From Glandiceps talaboti (taxonomy: Eukaryota; Hemichordata; Enteropneusta; Spengelidae): DNA of 64,000 bases. The stretch spans positions 2,779,001 through 2,843,000 of the forward strand of contig NC_135551.1 in assembly GCF_964340395.1 (NCBI RefSeq), given 5' to 3'. Below, piece after piece: positions 58,016 through 64,000 of the stretch. How positions within the stretch are numbered: position 1 is the stretch's first letter; every line of letters begins with the position of its first letter. The notes beneath the pieces are model-generated. The model saw only the letters and a list, made by a program, of their open reading frames with translations. It ran no database searches and was not told where the DNA came from. Both the position numbers and the translations under genes were made by a program.

Positions 58016-60577
58016 GACAGATGCTGGGCAATCTCTATAGCACTACTGAACCGTAGTTCAGTTGTGCTAAAAATGTGTTCACAACTTGTTGAGTTCTTAA
58101 ATCTCTTCTTTGAAAATGAAATTATCAGAAATATTTGGATAGGCTGAGAATGTCGTTGGCCTAATAAACTGTGAGACACAGTGGGAAATGATGTCTCACA
58201 GTATGAGAATACTGTGGTCTACAAGTGGCTACTGAACAACACTCCCAGTGGCCAACCTAAAGCATTCCTTTGTTGGTATACCTTAATTATTAACTGTAAT
58301 CTTTGTAAAGTAAGAATACTTCCAAATGTTCAATCTGTAATTTGAATATCTTTATGCTTGGTAATGAAGAGGTTAAAGTTAAGGTGGTTTGCACCAAGTT
58401 GAAATGCCAAAGCATCACCCTTCACCTTTAATAATGATTTTATCCAATCTACTGGCATAGCTACTAGCCACCTTAATGAAAGCTAGCACAGTATAAATAA
58501 AGAGATGATCAGTATTACTATTAGTACTGTGAATATCTCACCTCCCCTGTCACTTGTCTCCCCTCATCTTGGAGCTGTTTATAAAATGTAAAGTTACAAT
58601 ATGCACACTCAAGGTTAAACACACATAAACACATATATTAAGCTTTTAAATACATAAAAGTGATTACACTGTGTGCCATACTCATTTTTTATGACATGCC
58701 TCAAGAAATATAGATGAAAGACGAAAATACAAAAAGTTGATGGATGACAGACAATAGATGACTGAGAATCTGCTCAGCTGTTGCTAACAGCAGAGCTTAT
58801 AAAAAGTGCAGTTAAATGTGTTATTCACAGACACTGTACAACAAAAGTGTATTTCTCTGTGCATGAGGTGTAAAACAATGCACGCATGGATAGCAGTTAC
58901 AGCCATGTCATAAGAAGAACTGAACTCAGTAGCTCCTAGTTAATTGTTTACATTTGTAACCACATTATAATGTCACCACAGTCCCTGCATTGTTTGCTAT
59001 AATGTCTTTTACACCAACATTTGATTTCATGGACTGCTAATTCAAAGCAAATAACCTGTAACCAGGCTACTGGTGATTTGAAGCACAGAACAACACACTA
59101 CAACAGTTAACATATACATTGTACTGCTGCAAAAAAAATATACGTATAGTAAAGCAACTAAATGTGATTTAGCAAAGCATAATACAGTGAGTTGAGACAA
59201 GCATATTCAGAGTATACAATCATGTATTTGCAGGATAACTGAAATCAAAGATGCCAATTATTTAAACAAGACTGTATTTGAAGACATAGACCCCAACACG
59301 ACATATATATAACTCATGCTGGCTGTGAATTGAAAGACCAACAGTTACTAAAGACCATTCCATTAAATAAATGTTCTATATGTGCACAACACACACAACA
59401 ATTAGGCTAAGCATCTGTGGTATTTATTTTGAAAAGGCAGTGACTGTTGGGGGCTAATTAGACTTAATGAGTATGTACAATTGTGAAAGTGTTGTCAGGT
59501 GGTACTTTCTACTGGACAGGATCTTTTAATTTACACCACAGAAGCTTAGTCCAACAAACTTATCATTAAAATGTAAATCATCTTCACAAATATCTCTTAC
59601 TAAGTAAATTAACATCTAATTTAGCCTCTCAATCTCTGAAATGGCAGACACCTGTCAATACTTGGTGATTAATGCTTACCTCTTCTGGTGGTTCTTGGAG
59701 AGTAGTGAAGACGTCAATGAGAGATAGGAGGAATCCCTTGTCTATCCTGATGTTGGTTTGTTGGAGAAGAACCTTGAAATACCTGGCAATTACAGTGAAG
59801 GTAAGAACCTTGAAATATCTGGTAATTACAGTGAAGGTAAGAACCTTGAAATACCTGGTAATTACAGTGAAGGTAAGAACCTTGAAATACCTGGTAATTA
59901 CAGTCCAGGTTAAAATGAGTCACATTGTAATTTCATTGAAATATTGCAGAAGAATCTGCCTGAGATGGACTTTGAAATTGTAATAATTAATTTAGTCCCT
60001 GCAATACAAATATATAAGATACAGTGTATTTATGATAAATGATTACATAATTCTAGGAAAAGAGGATTAGTGGTAGTAGACTATCAACTAATTGATTGTA
60101 CTGTAAAAATATTTAAAAATAAGTATGATGTCTGATTTTCAAAACTATTCTGAAGCACTCAAGGTTACCAAATATAGCTGCTATTCGGTCAAATTTGCAT
60201 TTGTCTTAAAGTCATGTTCATGACTGTGATATCTCATCTTTGTGCCTGGTTTGAAATGAATACTGGATATTGCATGTCAGAGAAATGAATTATTACAAAG
60301 TCATTAACACTTGTCTGCATTTTCAGACACTAAGAACTGAAATCTCTAGTAATGGTTTTTTACCTGAATGTGTCTACGTTACTTTCAGACACTAAGAACT
60401 GAAATCTCTAGTAATGGTTTGTTACCTGAATGTGTCTACGTTACTTTCAGGCACTTGTCTCCTTAGAACTGAAAGCTCTAGTAATGGTTTGTTACCAGCT
60501 TTCCTGATGACATGTTTTGGTATTGGTGCTGGATATAAGACAGTTGTAAAGAAGGCATCGGGTAGTTGATTATCAAT
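38317..60577 (-). CDS. VPS13: VPS13 (A/C-like) bridge-like lipid-transfer protein, C-terminal 544 residues
   Basis: Large rod-like protein that moves lipids between membranes at organelle contact sites. Exons on the minus strand: 60577-60426, 59782-59680, 58574-58542, 53987-53865, 53314-53178, 51127-50932, 49122-49047, 47958-47873, 46676-46599, 45168-44929, 42119-41965, 40888-40765, 38965-38906, 38388-38317. All use GT-AG, phases join, and the total is 545 codons including TGA. Landmarks: [18 protein letters not shown] and [11 protein letters not shown] of the VPS13 rod end; [17 protein letters not shown] and [16 protein letters not shown] opening the helical ATG2-C/DH-like region; [33 protein letters not shown]; and a PH-like end with [14 protein letters not shown]. 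Upstream exons lie beyond 64 kb; a further exon end is inside the 95-bp array. Assignment to A/C rather than D rests on overall resemblance. Confidence 0.95.
38906..38965 (-). CDS. VPS13: VPS13 exon (PH-like strand region)
   Basis: 60 bases, phase 0 on both sides; acceptor TTTCCAG|AATAAA, donor CTACAG|GTAGGA. Encodes [20 protein letters not shown]. Confidence 0.88.
39590..39815 (+). repeat. Dispersed repeat ending GGGAGCTAAAAATG
   Basis: Includes AAGCCACGCCCACC and GACAGACAGACATCG before CATACGGGAGCTAAAAATG. Similar to 4.15-4.67 and 56.2-56.37 kb. Intronic in VPS13. Confidence 0.55.
39835..40715 (+). repeat. TAGCAC-type dispersed element, intronic copy
   Basis: Order as at 56.6-58.07 kb: two GTTGCTATGGGTGTGGTC-type units, TTTTTGACCAAAAAGACACC, CCTAATTTGCATACTACTGA, then (CA)n 40571-40619, (GACA)n to about 40645 and a short TATAGCAGTTCAGTTG tail. 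Confidence 0.7.
40765..40888 (-). CDS. VPS13: VPS13 exon (PH-like domain core)
   Basis: 124 bases; acceptor CTTTTACAG|ACAAAT, donor GTCAAG|GTTAGT. Encodes [18 protein letters not shown] and [11 protein letters not shown]. Confidence 0.92.
41540..41705 (+). repeat. TAGCAC-type element tail with (CAGACA)n
   Basis: CAGACAGAGACA repeats (41598-41660) are followed by TATAGCACAACTAAATTTCA then GTTCAGTTGTGCTA, a hairpin-forming terminus. Confidence 0.65.
41860..41995 (-). repeat. 74-bp duplication spanning a VPS13 splice donor
   Basis: The segment ACCCTGATTTAGTCATCTTT - ACAGATAG|GTGAGTAACC followed by an AAGGTATTATTATTATTA tract is present twice. Exon-like ends are at 41965 (used in the model) and 41891. 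Both donors are intact. Confidence 0.85.
41965..42119 (-). CDS. VPS13: VPS13 exon (linker into PH-like domain)
   Basis: 155 bases; acceptor TTATACAG|GGTGTC, donor GATAG|GTGAGT. Encodes [13 protein letters not shown] to [10 protein letters not shown]. Its last 29 bases plus donor are duplicated 74 bp downstream (end at 41891). Confidence 0.93.
42130..42470 (+). repeat. 30-bp minisatellite, ~11 copies, next to an acceptor
   Basis: Unit: ATAGATGACAATTAATGTGA then CATAGTACAC. Starts within ~40 bases of the acceptor of the 42119 exon, so it occupies the branch-point region. Confidence 0.9.
42590..42665 (+). repeat. ~42-bp tandem duplication
   Basis: TAGATTAACAGTATGTAGGT then GGGAGTCATTTG occurs twice. 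Confidence 0.8.
42969..44920 (+). repeat. 67-bp minisatellite, ~29 copies, starting beside a VPS13 donor
   Basis: Unit: TTGACAGCAGACAGAGTCAA, AGACACTGTCACTATGACTA, TCACCATACAAGTCAGTGTT, ACATTGG. On the minus strand it begins about nine bases after the donor of the 44929 exon and fills most of that intron. Open frames in it have no coding support. Confidence 0.95.
44929..45168 (-). CDS. VPS13: VPS13 exon (helical ATG2-C/DH-like region)
   Basis: 240 bases, phase 0. Encodes [40 protein letters not shown] and a helix through RFINPHI. The Gly-rich GxxxGVxxKP and RPTGG motifs are signatures of VPS13 C-termini. Donor ATT|GTAAGT. Confidence 0.95.
46599..46676 (-). CDS. VPS13: VPS13 exon (RRNRRMQ...[11 protein letters not shown])
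   Basis: 78 bases, phase 0; acceptor TTTTCAG|AGAAGA, donor GTGTTG|GTAAGT. Connects two helical parts of the ATG2-C-like region. Confidence 0.92.
46715..47640 (+). repeat. 34/37-bp minisatellite, ~27 copies
   Basis: Unit: AGAGAGTTGTAGTATAATGA then TCTATTGTCTTTAC; 37-bp variants carry an extra TGT. Fills most of the VPS13 intron between exons ending 47873 and starting 46676. Confidence 0.95.
47873..47958 (-). CDS. VPS13: VPS13 exon ([21 protein letters not shown])
   Basis: 86 bases; acceptor TACTTAG|GTGGTA, donor AAGAAG|GTAATA. Encodes [19 protein letters not shown] and SFDDEFKK, a family hallmark. Confidence 0.93.
48140..48721 (+). mobile_element. TAGCAC-type element, short complete-looking copy
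   Basis: Left end ATGGCATTGTTGCACAACTG; three ~114-bp units (TTGGCTGTTGCTATGGGAGT ... TTGTTGCTAGGCA); a CA/CAGACA run (48590-48660); right end TATAGCACTACTGAAC then GTTCAGTTGTGCTAAAAA. GCACAACTG and CAGTTGTGC form terminal inverted repeats. No ORF. Confidence 0.7.
49047..49122 (-). CDS. VPS13: VPS13 exon ([21 protein letters not shown])
   Basis: 76 bases; acceptor ATCACAG|GGTGCA, donor GTTG|GTAATG. Gly-rich amphipathic helix of the ATG2-C-like region. Confidence 0.93.
49365..49690 (+). repeat. ~16-bp TCTGTTACTATGACAG minisatellite
   Basis: Variable repeats of CTGTTACTATGACAG/ACACCTGTTATTATGACGG; a second stretch lies at 50325-50515. Confidence 0.85.
49690..50165 (+). repeat. 69-bp tandem repeat, ~6.5 copies
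   Basis: Unit: ACAACCAGTAACACTGAAGT, AAAGCACTTTCTCTATATGC, TACACTTGTTTTAATATATC, ATTCATAGT. The last unit passes into the left arm of an inverted repeat. Confidence 0.9.
50105..50315. mobile_element. ~210-bp imperfect inverted repeat (foldback/MITE)
   Basis: TGTAAAAGTATACCGTTTCA and TGAAACAGTATACTTTTACA pair. Pairing continues outward through TTTATAGCA/TGCTATAAA and AGTAAAGCA/TGCTTTACT. The outer arm is the same sequence as the adjacent 69-bp tandem unit. Confidence 0.7.
50660..50940 (-). repeat. 35-bp array carrying eight copies of a VPS13 splice donor
   Basis: Unit on the minus strand: GAACCATACATG|GTAAGTAG then TAACTTGGTAACATT. The first copy (donor at 50931) is the exon end. Six copies have GTAAGT and two have GTTAGT. 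About 12 exonic bases are included in each unit. Confidence 0.92.
50932..51127 (-). CDS. VPS13: VPS13 exon (LAFFERTN ... GDLFYEPYM)
   Basis: 196 bases; acceptor GCTTTCAG|ACTTGC, donor CATG|GTAAGT. Encodes [20 protein letters not shown] and [14 protein letters not shown]. Its donor and last ~12 bases recur in seven more tandem copies down to 50680. Confidence 0.94.
51200..51380 (+). repeat. 35-bp tandem repeat, five copies
   Basis: Unit: GGGGGCATGGCCTGGCAGAA then AGGTGATGTACCACA. Intronic in VPS13. Confidence 0.9.
51387..51434 (-). repeat. Inverted fragment of the 42.1-kb 30-bp minisatellite
   Basis: ATTGTCATCTATGTGTACTA then TGTCACATTA, about 1.6 units, is the reverse complement of the array in another intron 9 kb away. 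Confidence 0.85.
52370..53100 (+). repeat. Dispersed AGGTCAAAGGTC-type repeat
   Basis: Phrases GGGCAAGGTTAAAGGTCAG, TGCCAGGTTTGAATGAAATT and CCTTTGGGGGCTAACAAATG match the family seen at 25.2, 32.6 and 60.2 kb. Intronic. Confidence 0.55.
53178..53314 (-). CDS. VPS13: VPS13 exon (LGISFSLSG ... DVELK)
   Basis: 137 bases; acceptor GTGTAG|CTTGGC, donor CTCAA|GTAAGT. Beta-strand-rich end of the lipid-transfer rod. Confidence 0.9.
53865..53987 (-). CDS. VPS13: VPS13 exon (MVQLRQDLG ... [11 protein letters not shown])
   Basis: 123 bases, phase 0; acceptor TTATACAG|ATGGTA, donor ATCAAG|GTATAA. Ends in the family motif [10 protein letters not shown]. Confidence 0.92.
55250..56260 (+). repeat. ~138-bp AT-rich tandem repeat with ATGCAAAT, ~7 copies
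   Basis: Units contain TAATTATGCAAATGAC, ATAAGCTTTA-type and TATGTACCAAATTAT segments, spaced 135-145 bp. Followed by a (GACA)n run (56290-56330). In the 4.5-kb VPS13 intron. Confidence 0.8.
56600..58072 (+). mobile_element. TAGCAC-type element, longest copy (~1.47 kb)
   Basis: Left end ATGGCATTGTAGCACAACTG. Six ~112-bp tandem units (TTGGCTGTTGCTATGGGCAT; TTGTTGCTAGGCAAATT; 56690-57330). Then a unique region with TTTTTACCAAAAAGACACAC and CCTAATTTGCATATTACTGA, (CA)n 57894-58010, and right end TATAGCACTACTGAACCG - TAGTTCAGTTGTGCTAAAAA. Terminal inverted repeat TAGCACAACTG. No ORF, so non-autonomous. Whether it is a MITE, Helitron-like or SINE-like element is open. Confidence 0.75.
58542..58574 (-). 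CDS. VPS13: VPS13 micro-exon, 33 bases
   Basis: Acceptor ATAAACAG|CTCCAA, donor GGGGAG|GTGAGA. Encodes [11 protein letters not shown] and keeps phase 0 on both sides, so it could be skipped without frame change. Confidence 0.75.
59680..59782 (-). CDS. VPS13: VPS13 exon (YFKVLLQQ ... EPPEE)
   Basis: 103 bases; acceptor TTGCCAG|GTATTT, donor GAAGAG|GTAAGC. Encodes [20 protein letters not shown]. The acceptor and first 20 bases are repeated upstream every 36 bp. Confidence 0.9.
59765..59910 (-). repeat. 36-bp array carrying four copies of a VPS13 splice acceptor
   Basis: Unit on the minus strand: GTATTTCAAGGTTCTTACCT then TCACTGTAATTACCAG. Acceptors end just before 59782, 59818, 59854 and 59890. 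Unit length is 12 codons, and the VPS13 frame stays open through all copies ([12 protein letters not shown]). Confidence 0.9.
60318..60495 (-). repeat. 62/70-bp triplicated segment spanning a VPS13 donor
   Basis: GTAACAAACCATTACTAGAG through GAAAGTAACGTAGACACATT - CAG occurs in the exon (to 60426), again in the intron with its own donor at 60364|60363, and as a third partial copy. The donor GTAACAAACC itself equals an exon-internal sequence at about 60493. Confidence 0.88.
60426..60577 (-). CDS. VPS13: VPS13 exon ([10 protein letters not shown] ... VDTFR)
   Basis: 152 bases; acceptor TTTCTAG|ATTGAT, donor TTCAG|GTAACA. Encodes the conserved [10 protein letters not shown] and a variable segment. 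Its 3' part is tandemly duplicated into the intron. Confidence 0.9.
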
Positions 60578-60715
60578 CTAGAAAGTAATGTATAACAGTA
60601 TAACAAAGTTACACTTTTCTCTAGTATAACATATTCAATAATTATCACATGCATCGAGTAGATTTTATCAACATACATACAGGCCTAATCTCAAATTCCT
60701 TGTTTGTGGACTAAA

Positions 60716-63700
60716 CATATCTTGTATTTTGGCATGTATACTGGAATGATGAATAGACTGTCCATACTATCTAGTGTACAGCCAGATTATAGACCACATC
60801 TACTCACCTGTTTTCTCTGTATTTTGGCATGTATACTGGAATGATGAATAGACTGTCCATACTATCTAGTGTACAGCCAGATTATAGACCACATCTACTC
60901 ACCTGTATTCTCTACATTTTGGCATGTATACTGGAATGGTGAATAGACTGTCTATACTATGTACTGTACAGCCAGATTATAGACCATATCTACTCACCTG
61001 TATTCTCTATATTTTGGCATGTATACTGGAATGGTGAATAGACTGTCTATACTATGTACTGTACAGCCAGATTATAGACCATATCTACTCACCTGTATTC
61101 TCTATATTTTGGCATGTATACTGGAATGATGAATAGACTGTCCATACTATCTACTGTACAGCCAGATTATAGACCATATCTACTCACCTGTATTCTCTAT
61201 ATTTTGGCATGTATACTGGAATGATGAATAGACTGTCCATACTATCTACTGTACAGCCAGATTATAGACCATATCTACTCACCTGTATTCTCTATATTTT
61301 GGCATGTATACTGGAATGGTGAATAGACTGTCCATACTATCTACTGTACAGCCAGATTATAGACCATATCTACTCACCTGTATTCTCTATATTTTGGCAT
61401 ATATACTGGAATGGTGAATAGACTGTCCATACTATGTACTGTACAGCCAGATTATAGACCATATCTACTCACCTGTATTCTCTGTATTTTGGCATGTATA
61501 CTGGAATGGTGAATAGACTGTCCATACTATCTACTGTACAGCCAGATTATAGACCATATCTACTCACCTGTTTTCTCTGTATTTTGGCATGTATACTGGA
61601 ATGATGAATAGACTGTCCATACTATCTACTGTACAGCCAGATTATAGACCATATCTACTCACCTGTATTCTCTATATTTTGGCATGTATACTGGAATGAT
61701 GAATAGACTGTCCATACTATCTACTGTACAGCCAGATTATAGACCATATCTACTCACCTGTATTCTCTGTATTTTGGCATGTATACTGGAATGGTGAATA
61801 GACTGTCCATACTATCTACTGTACAGCCAGATTATAGACCATATCTACTCGCCTGTATTCTCTGTATTTTGGCATGTATACTGGAATGGTGAATAGACTG
61901 TCTATACTATCTACTGTACAGCCAGATTATAGACCATATCTACTCACCTGTATTCTCTATATTTTGGCATGTATACTGGAATGGTGAATAGACTGTCTAT
62001 ACTATGTACTGTACAGCCAGATTATAGACCATATCTACTCACCTGTATTCTCTGTATTTTGGCGTGTATACTGGAATGATGAATAGACTGTCCATACTAT
62101 CTACTGTACAGCCAGATTATAGACCATATCTACTCACCTGTATTCTCTATATTTTGGCATGTATACTGGAATGGTGAATAGACTGTCCATACTATCTACT
62201 GTACAGCCAGATTATAGACCATATCTACTCACCTGTATTCTCTATATTTTGGCATGTATACTGGAATGGTGAATAGACTGTCCATACTATCTACTGTACA
62301 GCCAGATTATAGACCATATCTACTCACCTGTATTCTCTGTATTTTGGCATGTATACTGGAATGGTGAATAGACTGTCTATACTATCTACTGTACAGCCAG
62401 ATTATAGACCATATCTACTCACCTGTATTCTCTGTATTTTGGCATGTATACTGGAATGGTGAATAGACTGTCCATACTATCTACTGTACAGCCAGATTAT
62501 AGACCATATCTACTCACCTGTATTCTCTGTATTTTGGCATGTATACTGGAATGGTGAATAGACTGTCTATACTATCTACTGTACAGCCAGATTATAGACC
62601 ATATCTACTCACCTGTATTCTCTGTATTTTGGCATGTATACTGGAATGGTGAATAGACTGTCCATACTATCTACTGTACAGCCAGATTATAGACCATATC
62701 TACTCACCTGTATTCTCTATATTTTGGCATGTATACTGGAATGGTGAATAGACTGTCCATACTATCTACTGTACAGCCAGATTATAGACCATATCTACTC
62801 ACCTGTATTCTCTATATTTTGGCATGTATACTGGAATGGTGAATAGACTGTCCATACTATCTACTGTACAGCCAGATTATAGACCATATCTACTCACCTG
62901 TTTTCTTTGTATTTTGGCATGTATACTGGAATGATGAATAGACTGTCCATACTATCTACTGTACAGCCAGATTATAGACCATATCTACTCACCTGTATTC
63001 TCTATATTTTGGCATGTATACTGGAATGATGAATAGACTGTCCATACTATCTACTGTACAGCCAGATTATAGACCATATCTACTCACCTGTATTCTCTGT
63101 ATTTTGGCATGTATACTGGAATGGTGAATAGACTGTCCATACTATCTACTGTACAGCCAGATTATAGACCATATCTACTCGCCTGTATTCTCTGTATTTT
63201 GGCATGTATACTGGAATGGTGAATAGACTGTCTATACTATCTACTGTACAGCCAGATTATAGACCATATCTACTCACCTGTATTCTCTATATTTTGGCAT
63301 GTATACTGGAATGGTGAATAGACTGTCTATACTATGTACTGTACAGCCAGATTATAGACCATATCTACTCACCTGTATTCTCTGTATTTTGGCGTGTATA
63401 CTGGAATGATGAATAGACTGTCCATACTATCTACTGTACAGCCAGATTATAGACCATATCTACTCACCTGTATTCTCTGTATTTTGGCATGTATACTGGA
63501 ATGGTGAATAGACCGTCCATACTATCTACTGTACAGCCAGATTATAGACCATATCTACTCGCCTGTATTCTCTGTATTTTGGCATGTATACTGGAATGGT
63601 GAATAGACTGTCCATACTATCTACTGTACAGCCAGATTATAGACCATATCTACTCACCTGTATTCTCTATATTTTGGCATGTATACTGGAATGGTGAATA

Positions 63701-64000
63701 GACTGTCCATACTATGTACTGTACAGCCAGATTATAGACCATATCTACTCACCTGTATTCTCTGTATTTTGGCATGTATACTGGAATGGTGAATAGACTG
63801 TCCATACTATCTACTGTACAGCCAGATTATAGACCATATCTACTCACCTGTATTCTCTGTATTTTGGCATGTATACTGGAATGGTGAATAGACTGTCTAT
63901 ACTATCTACTGTACAGCCAGATTATAGACCATATCTACTCACCTGTATTCTCTGTATTTTGGCATGTATACTGGAATGGTGAATAGACTGTCCATACTAT
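60716..64000 (-). repeat. 95-bp array, ~34 copies, each with a VPS13 exon end and donor
   Basis: Minus-strand unit contains CCAGTATACATGCCAAAATA, CAGAGAATACAG|GTGAGTAG, and ATGGTCTATAATCTGGCTGT. In frame with the next exon the last codons read SSIHAKIQRIQ, continuing to IDNQLPD. The copy nearest the next exon has its donor at 60808|60807, and the outermost copy (60716) lacks it. The array runs past the window end, where the authentic exon start should lie. Confidence 0.93.

Noticed and set aside
57818-58179. Cys/Val- or His/Thr-rich ORFs
   Set aside because: Translations of the (CA)n microsatellite.

Overview
The window is animal genomic DNA. Genes are split by GT-AG introns, non-coding DNA is AT-rich, and minisatellites, microsatellites, inverted-repeat elements and a LINE are abundant. 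Two protein genes are clear, both on the minus strand and both cut by a window edge. One is a sialyltransferase of the GalNAc alpha-2,6 type (left edge). The other is the C-terminal end of a VPS13 bridge-like lipid-transfer protein (right edge). A GalNAc-type sialyltransferase together with this repeat content suggests a marine invertebrate deuterostome. From memory, minisatellites straddling exon-intron boundaries have been described in amphioxus, which would fit, but species assignment is inference.

Layout. 0.7-3.35 kb: four coding exons and the end of a 5'UTR exon of the sialyltransferase; its last exon(s) lie left of base 1. 3.35-7.0 kb: its likely 5' flank, otherwise empty. 7.03-7.33 kb: a near-perfect 300-bp palindrome. 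8.02-11.34 kb: a 3.3-kb element with long inverted repeats made of minisatellite. 12.9-16.3 kb: a decayed LINE. 16.8-17.5 kb: a TATA/CCAAT-type promoter followed by a 213-codon ORF of unknown nature. 18.35-21.3 kb: a satellite full of ATGCAAAT octamers, interrupted by a 3' fragment of the same LINE. 24.0-27.5 kb: two diverged copies of a ~1.1-kb segment around a 52-bp array. 27.5-30.1 kb: two small MITEs and a second, shorter copy of the 8-11 kb element. 30-38 kb: repeat-rich intergenic DNA with several minisatellites.

38.3-64 kb: fourteen complete VPS13 exons (544 codons, all phases consistent) encode the end of the lipid-transfer/VAB-side region, the helical ATG2-C/DH-like segment and the C-terminal PH-like domain. 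A further exon end is present inside the array at 60.7-64 kb.

The most striking observation is that five separate tandem repeats in this VPS13 gene straddle exon-intron junctions, so splice sites are present in multiple copies. There are donors in a 95-bp array (about 34 copies), a 35-bp array (8), a 62-bp array (3) and a 74-bp duplication (2). There are acceptors in a 36-bp array (4) whose use would add in-frame 12-residue repeats. A 67-bp array (29 copies) starts nine bases after another donor. The 95-bp array also carries a 14-unit (1,330 bp) higher-order duplication. A second theme is a dispersed inverted-repeat element family (ends TAGCACAACTG) whose internal segment appears to be the source of the octamer satellite.
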